This document shows, one piece after another, positions 61,568 through 64,000 of a stretch of 64,000 nt of DNA (position 1 is the stretch's first letter; every line of letters starts with the position of its first letter). Below the pieces are notes generated by a model that saw nothing but the letters and a program-made list of their open reading frames with translations, had not been told where the DNA came from and did no database searches. This DNA is from Peristeroidobacter agariperforans (GTDB lineage: Bacteria; Pseudomonadota; Gammaproteobacteria; Steroidobacterales; Steroidobacteraceae). The position numbers and the translations under genes were made by a program. The stretch covers positions 1,221,501 through 1,285,500 of the forward strand of contig NZ_RYFW01000002.1 in the NCBI RefSeq assembly GCF_004138335.1, given 5' to 3'.

Positions 61568-62976
61568 GGGGGCGACACCAACGTTGAATTGGAGAGGGAG
61601 TTCCTTGGAGCGTCGGCGAGGTGCGCGGCCGTGATGTCACTACGGTCGCCGAGAGCGGCGCGTCCCATCGGCAGGAACGCGACGATGTAAAGGCGTTCGT
61701 CCTCGCCGGGCAGCGGCGAAGCGGAGCAGGTCACTTGATAAACGCGCGGGCCGATCTCGATGTGCATCTTGCGACGGCCCGTGAGTCCCGGTTCCCACCA
61801 GCGCGGCGGCATGCCGCCGAGCGACAGCATGTTCGATGCGTCGCTATCCTTGTCGAGGGCTGCGAACAGGGCCTGCGCCGGTTTGTTGAACGAGAGCAGC
61901 CGGCCCTGCGAGTCGATGACCAGCATGGCCTGGCCGCTGACATCGAGCGCCGCGTGAGCTGTGAATTCCTCGGTCTTGTCGTGAATGACGACCAGTGCGA
62001 ACCGCCGCCCGGTCTGCGTCAGGTGCCGCACCTGAACTTCCGTCGCTCGCAGCCGGTCGCCCACTTTGATCATGCTCAGCGGCACCACGCCGCCCGAGCC
62101 GGAAATCGCCTCCTGCACCATCTCCGGATAGGAGAAACGAATGACCTCGAACAGCGGCCGACCGCTGGCGCTTTCTTGATCCTGGAAACGGGTGGCTCGA
62201 GTACTGGCGCAAACGACCTGTAGCGTGTCGCTGTCGATCAACAGCGCCGGGAACGGCATCGCTTCGATCAGGGTGGTCCAGAATTCCTGGCCGCGCTCGG
62301 CTTCGGCGCGGGCGACATCCACATGCGAGTGCAATCGTTCGAAGATGGTGCCGAGATATTCGGCCGCCACTGCGCACGCGAGCAGCAGGATCGCGAACAC
62401 CTGCAGCAGCACGGCGTAGTAGGCCGAGGGTGCGTAAAACCCGGGAAATGTCGACGCCGATGTTTGCTGTCCGAGAATCGCCGCGAGCGATGCGCCAAGC
62501 TCGTTGAGGCCGGGCACATACCAGCGCAGCTCCGGGGCTTGTGCGAGTGCCACGACGCCGGCGACGACGATGGCGAGCACCGCCATCAGATACGGTTGCC
62601 AGCGCGACAGAAAGATCGCACCGACCACTGGCAGCGCGAACACGATCAGAAACGCGGGATTTTGCAGGCCGCCGGCATTCATCCAGATGAAGCCGACGAC
62701 GACGATGCCCAGGATGTGCAACAGGGTGAGCACGGGGCGACGCTCGCCGACGCGGGCCGGTTTGCCGACCACCGTGAATGCAATGTGAATGCCGCCCAGC
62801 GCGAGCAGCCCGAGGCAGGCGGCGACAAAGTTGATATCCAGCGAGCTGACCAGCCAGGGCACGACCGTACCGAGCAGGATGGCGAAGATCGTCAGCAGCC
62901 AGGTGTCATCCAACAGATGGATGCGTGGATCGGTCCACGTCGGCGCCGGGATGATCTGCGTGTCGCCGATGTTCAT
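61564..62976 (-). CDS. Six-helix membrane protein with two PAS-like domains and no output domain
   Basis: A 470-residue protein. Spans lie at about 26-43, 48-70, 82-100, 106-124, 128-146 and 185-206, followed by a short coiled coil (HSHVDVARAEAERGQEFW). About 232-345 is PAS-like (FWTTLIEAMPFPALLIDSDTLQVVCAS) and 345-445 a second one (GQAMLVIDSQGRLLSFNKPAQALFAALDKD). Kinase, cyclase, phosphodiesterase and DNA-binding domains are all absent; the end is a short polar tail. So it senses but must signal through a partner, most simply the GGDEF-EAL protein encoded two genes on. Both ends overlap neighbours by 4 nt. Confidence 0.87.
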   Translation of the reverse strand: MNIGDTQIIPAPTWTDPRIHLLDDTWLLTIFAILLGTVVPWLVSSLDINFVAACLGLLALGGIHIAFTVVGKPARVGERRPVLTLLHILGIVVVGFIWMNAGGLQNPAFLIVFALPVVGAIFLSRWQPYLMAVLAIVVAGVVALAQAPELRWYVPGLNELGASLAAILGQQTSASTFPGFYAPSAYYAVLLQVFAILLLACAVAAEYLGTIFERLHSHVDVARAEAERGQEFWTTLIEAMPFPALLIDSDTLQVVCASTRATRFQDQESASGRPLFEVIRFSYPEMVQEAISGSGGVVPLSMIKVGDRLRATEVQVRHLTQTGRRFALVVIHDKTEEFTAHAALDVSGQAMLVIDSQGRLLSFNKPAQALFAALDKDSDASNMLSLGGMPPRWWEPGLTGRRKMHIEIGPRVYQVTCSASPLPGEDERLYIVAFLPMGRAALGDRSDITAAHLADAPRNSLSNSTLVSPP

Positions 62977-64000
62977 CGCTGCACGGTGCCGGGCTTCGGG
63001 GTGGCATCGCCGGCCGCGACGGTCGCGGCGCCGATGCTGAAGTTGTTGCCCTCGAGAAACGGTGCGGAGCGAATCCTCTCGCCGCCGCCCTCGGGTTGGT
63101 AGTCGGTAATTTTCAGTGCCAGCGCGCGTGGTCGCATGACTTGATTGCCCCGCAGGATGGGCGAGTCGCCGATCACGTCGATGCCGTTGAACTTCGGCTC
63201 GATGATGGTGTTCTCGATGGCGCTGCTGGGACTGCGCTGGTTACCCAGCACGAACGCGAGCCCATAGCCGCTGTTGTGAATCCGGTTCTTGCGGATCACG
63301 GTGTCGGCCGAGGTCTTCAGCATGACGCCATAGGCTTCGATGCCGTCGAACTCGTTGTCTTCGATCACGGCGGCCTGCCCATTCTCGACCACGATGCCCA
63401 TCGCTGCGCCCCGGCTGATGCGATTGCCGCGGACGACTGCGCCGGCGCCCATCAACTGCATCGCAGCTTCCTGTGAATCGAGCAGCTCGTTGCGCTCCAT
63501 GATCATGGAGACATTGGCAGTGAGAATGCCGATGCGCTCCTTGTTGAAGCGGTTGTCGCGGATGCTGATCGCTCCGCCGCGGCTGTCGGGCTCGCTGCGG
63601 ACGGCCCAGATGCCGGCGTCGCGATGCTCGGAGAACTCATTCTTCACGACCATCGCATTCTTGTTGGACGCGGCGAAGCGCACGCCGACGCGGTTCTTGG
63701 CGAAGCGGTTTCGCTCCAGCATCACCTGATCGGCGTTCTCGGCGACATCGATGCCCACGTCGCAATTTTCGATTGAAGCCGCCTGCAATCGAAAGCGGTC
63801 TGCGCGCAGCACGATGCCGGTCTCTTTGCAGTTGTGGATGCGCACGCCTTCGATGGCAATGTTGGCGCCGGAGACATCGAGCACGGCGCCGCCCGGCAGC
63901 TCGCTCGCGTCGATCTCGGTGCCATTCTCGGCAGCAGCAACGACTTTGATGCCACGGGCGTTTGCGAGTGGCGGCAGGGCAGAGGCGAGCGTGATCTTCG
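62973..64000 (-). CDS. Right-handed parallel beta-helix protein, 5' end outside the window
   Basis: The frame stays open to the right edge; at least 342 residues are visible and the start is missing. From about the GTG at 63884 inward the protein is a run of beta-helix coils of 20-25 residues, each with Asn/Gly turns: IEGVRIHNCKETGIVL, MLERNRFAKNRVGVRF, VVKNEFSEHRDAGIW, ISIRDNRFNKERIGIL, VVRGNRISRGAAMGIVV, VIEDNEFDGIEAYGVML, VIRKNRIHNSGYGLAF. This is the NosD/pectate-lyase-like fold, used by polysaccharide lyases, epimerases such as AlgG, and adhesins. No catalytic residues can be assigned. Its stop overlaps the start of the PAS gene by ATGA, heading the visible operon. Confidence 0.86.
   Translation of the reverse strand, partial: KITLASALPPLANARGIKVVAAAENGTEIDASELPGGAVLDVSGANIAIEGVRIHNCKETGIVLRADRFRLQAASIENCDVGIDVAENADQVMLERNRFAKNRVGVRFAASNKNAMVVKNEFSEHRDAGIWAVRSEPDSRGGAISIRDNRFNKERIGILTANVSMIMERNELLDSQEAAMQLMGAGAVVRGNRISRGAAMGIVVENGQAAVIEDNEFDGIEAYGVMLKTSADTVIRKNRIHNSGYGLAFVLGNQRSPSSAIENTIIEPKFNGIDVIGDSPILRGNQVMRPRALALKITDYQPEGGGERIRSAPFLEGNNFSIGAATVAAGDATPKPGTVQR

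Noticed and set aside
1-64000. CRISPR arrays, tRNA/rRNA genes, insertion sequences, prophage or integration sites
   Set aside because: No regularly spaced repeats, no cloverleaf or rRNA-like sequence noticed, and no transposase, integrase or phage structural protein in any frame.

Overview
The window is high-GC DNA with dense coding on both strands, many secreted and outer-membrane proteins, two TonB-dependent receptors, a SoxR-type promoter, a complete-looking Tad (Flp pilus) gene set and non-phosphorylative sugar catabolism. This fits a free-living proteobacterium. The mix of receptor types, an IlvD/Edd sugar-acid dehydratase and a large DUF6351-like secreted hydrolase suggests a gammaproteobacterium near Steroidobacteraceae, but that placement is an impression from protein style, not a computed result. 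I saw no rRNA, tRNA, CRISPR array, insertion sequence or prophage.

Layout. 1-13.7 kb holds mixed single genes: a left-edge gene cut by the window, DUF2182 membrane protein, glutathione S-transferase, the tail of a lost short-chain dehydrogenase, a TonB receptor, an acyltransferase, a subclass B3 metallo-beta-lactamase, an outer-membrane protein, a methyltransferase behind a SoxR-type promoter, ExbD, a coupled aminotransferase/VOC pair, an HPP-CBS membrane protein, and a cytochrome P460 divergent from an HxlR regulator. 13.7-24.3 kb is a sugar-use locus: SSS symporter, arabinose/galactose 1-dehydrogenase, sugar-acid dehydratase, periplasmic mutarotase, secreted glycoside hydrolase, TonB receptor and a GntR/FCD regulator. 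An 18-bp motif occurs in front of the regulator and in the central divergent promoter, tying them together. 24.4-28.4 kb carries catalase, an SRPBCC protein and a metallophosphoesterase overlapping a phosphopantetheinyl transferase.

28.4-41.2 kb is a Tad pilus locus, read right to left from flp through prepilin peptidase, an extra AAA+ ATPase, CpaB, secretin, lipoprotein, TadG/TadE-like pseudopilins, CpaE, CpaF, TadB and TadC. A receiver-AraC regulator is divergent from it. 41.2-58.5 kb returns to mixed genes: an alpha/beta hydrolase divergent from a CGNR regulator with a clear operator, a DUF4349 lipoprotein with helically phased upstream repeats, large secreted proteins, a LysR/reductase pair, tandem ABM protein, a PQQ-type sugar dehydrogenase, phospholipase D, an RNase Z-like hydrolase and a KefC-like antiporter.

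58.7-64.0 kb is a four-gene operon, every junction a 4-nt start/stop overlap: beta-helix protein (cut by the right edge), six-helix membrane PAS protein without an output domain, outer-membrane protein, and a membrane GGDEF-EAL protein with a degenerate GGDEF site. With the metallophosphoesterase/phosphopantetheinyl-transferase pair and the SoxR-controlled methyltransferase, this is the best candidate for undescribed biology here.
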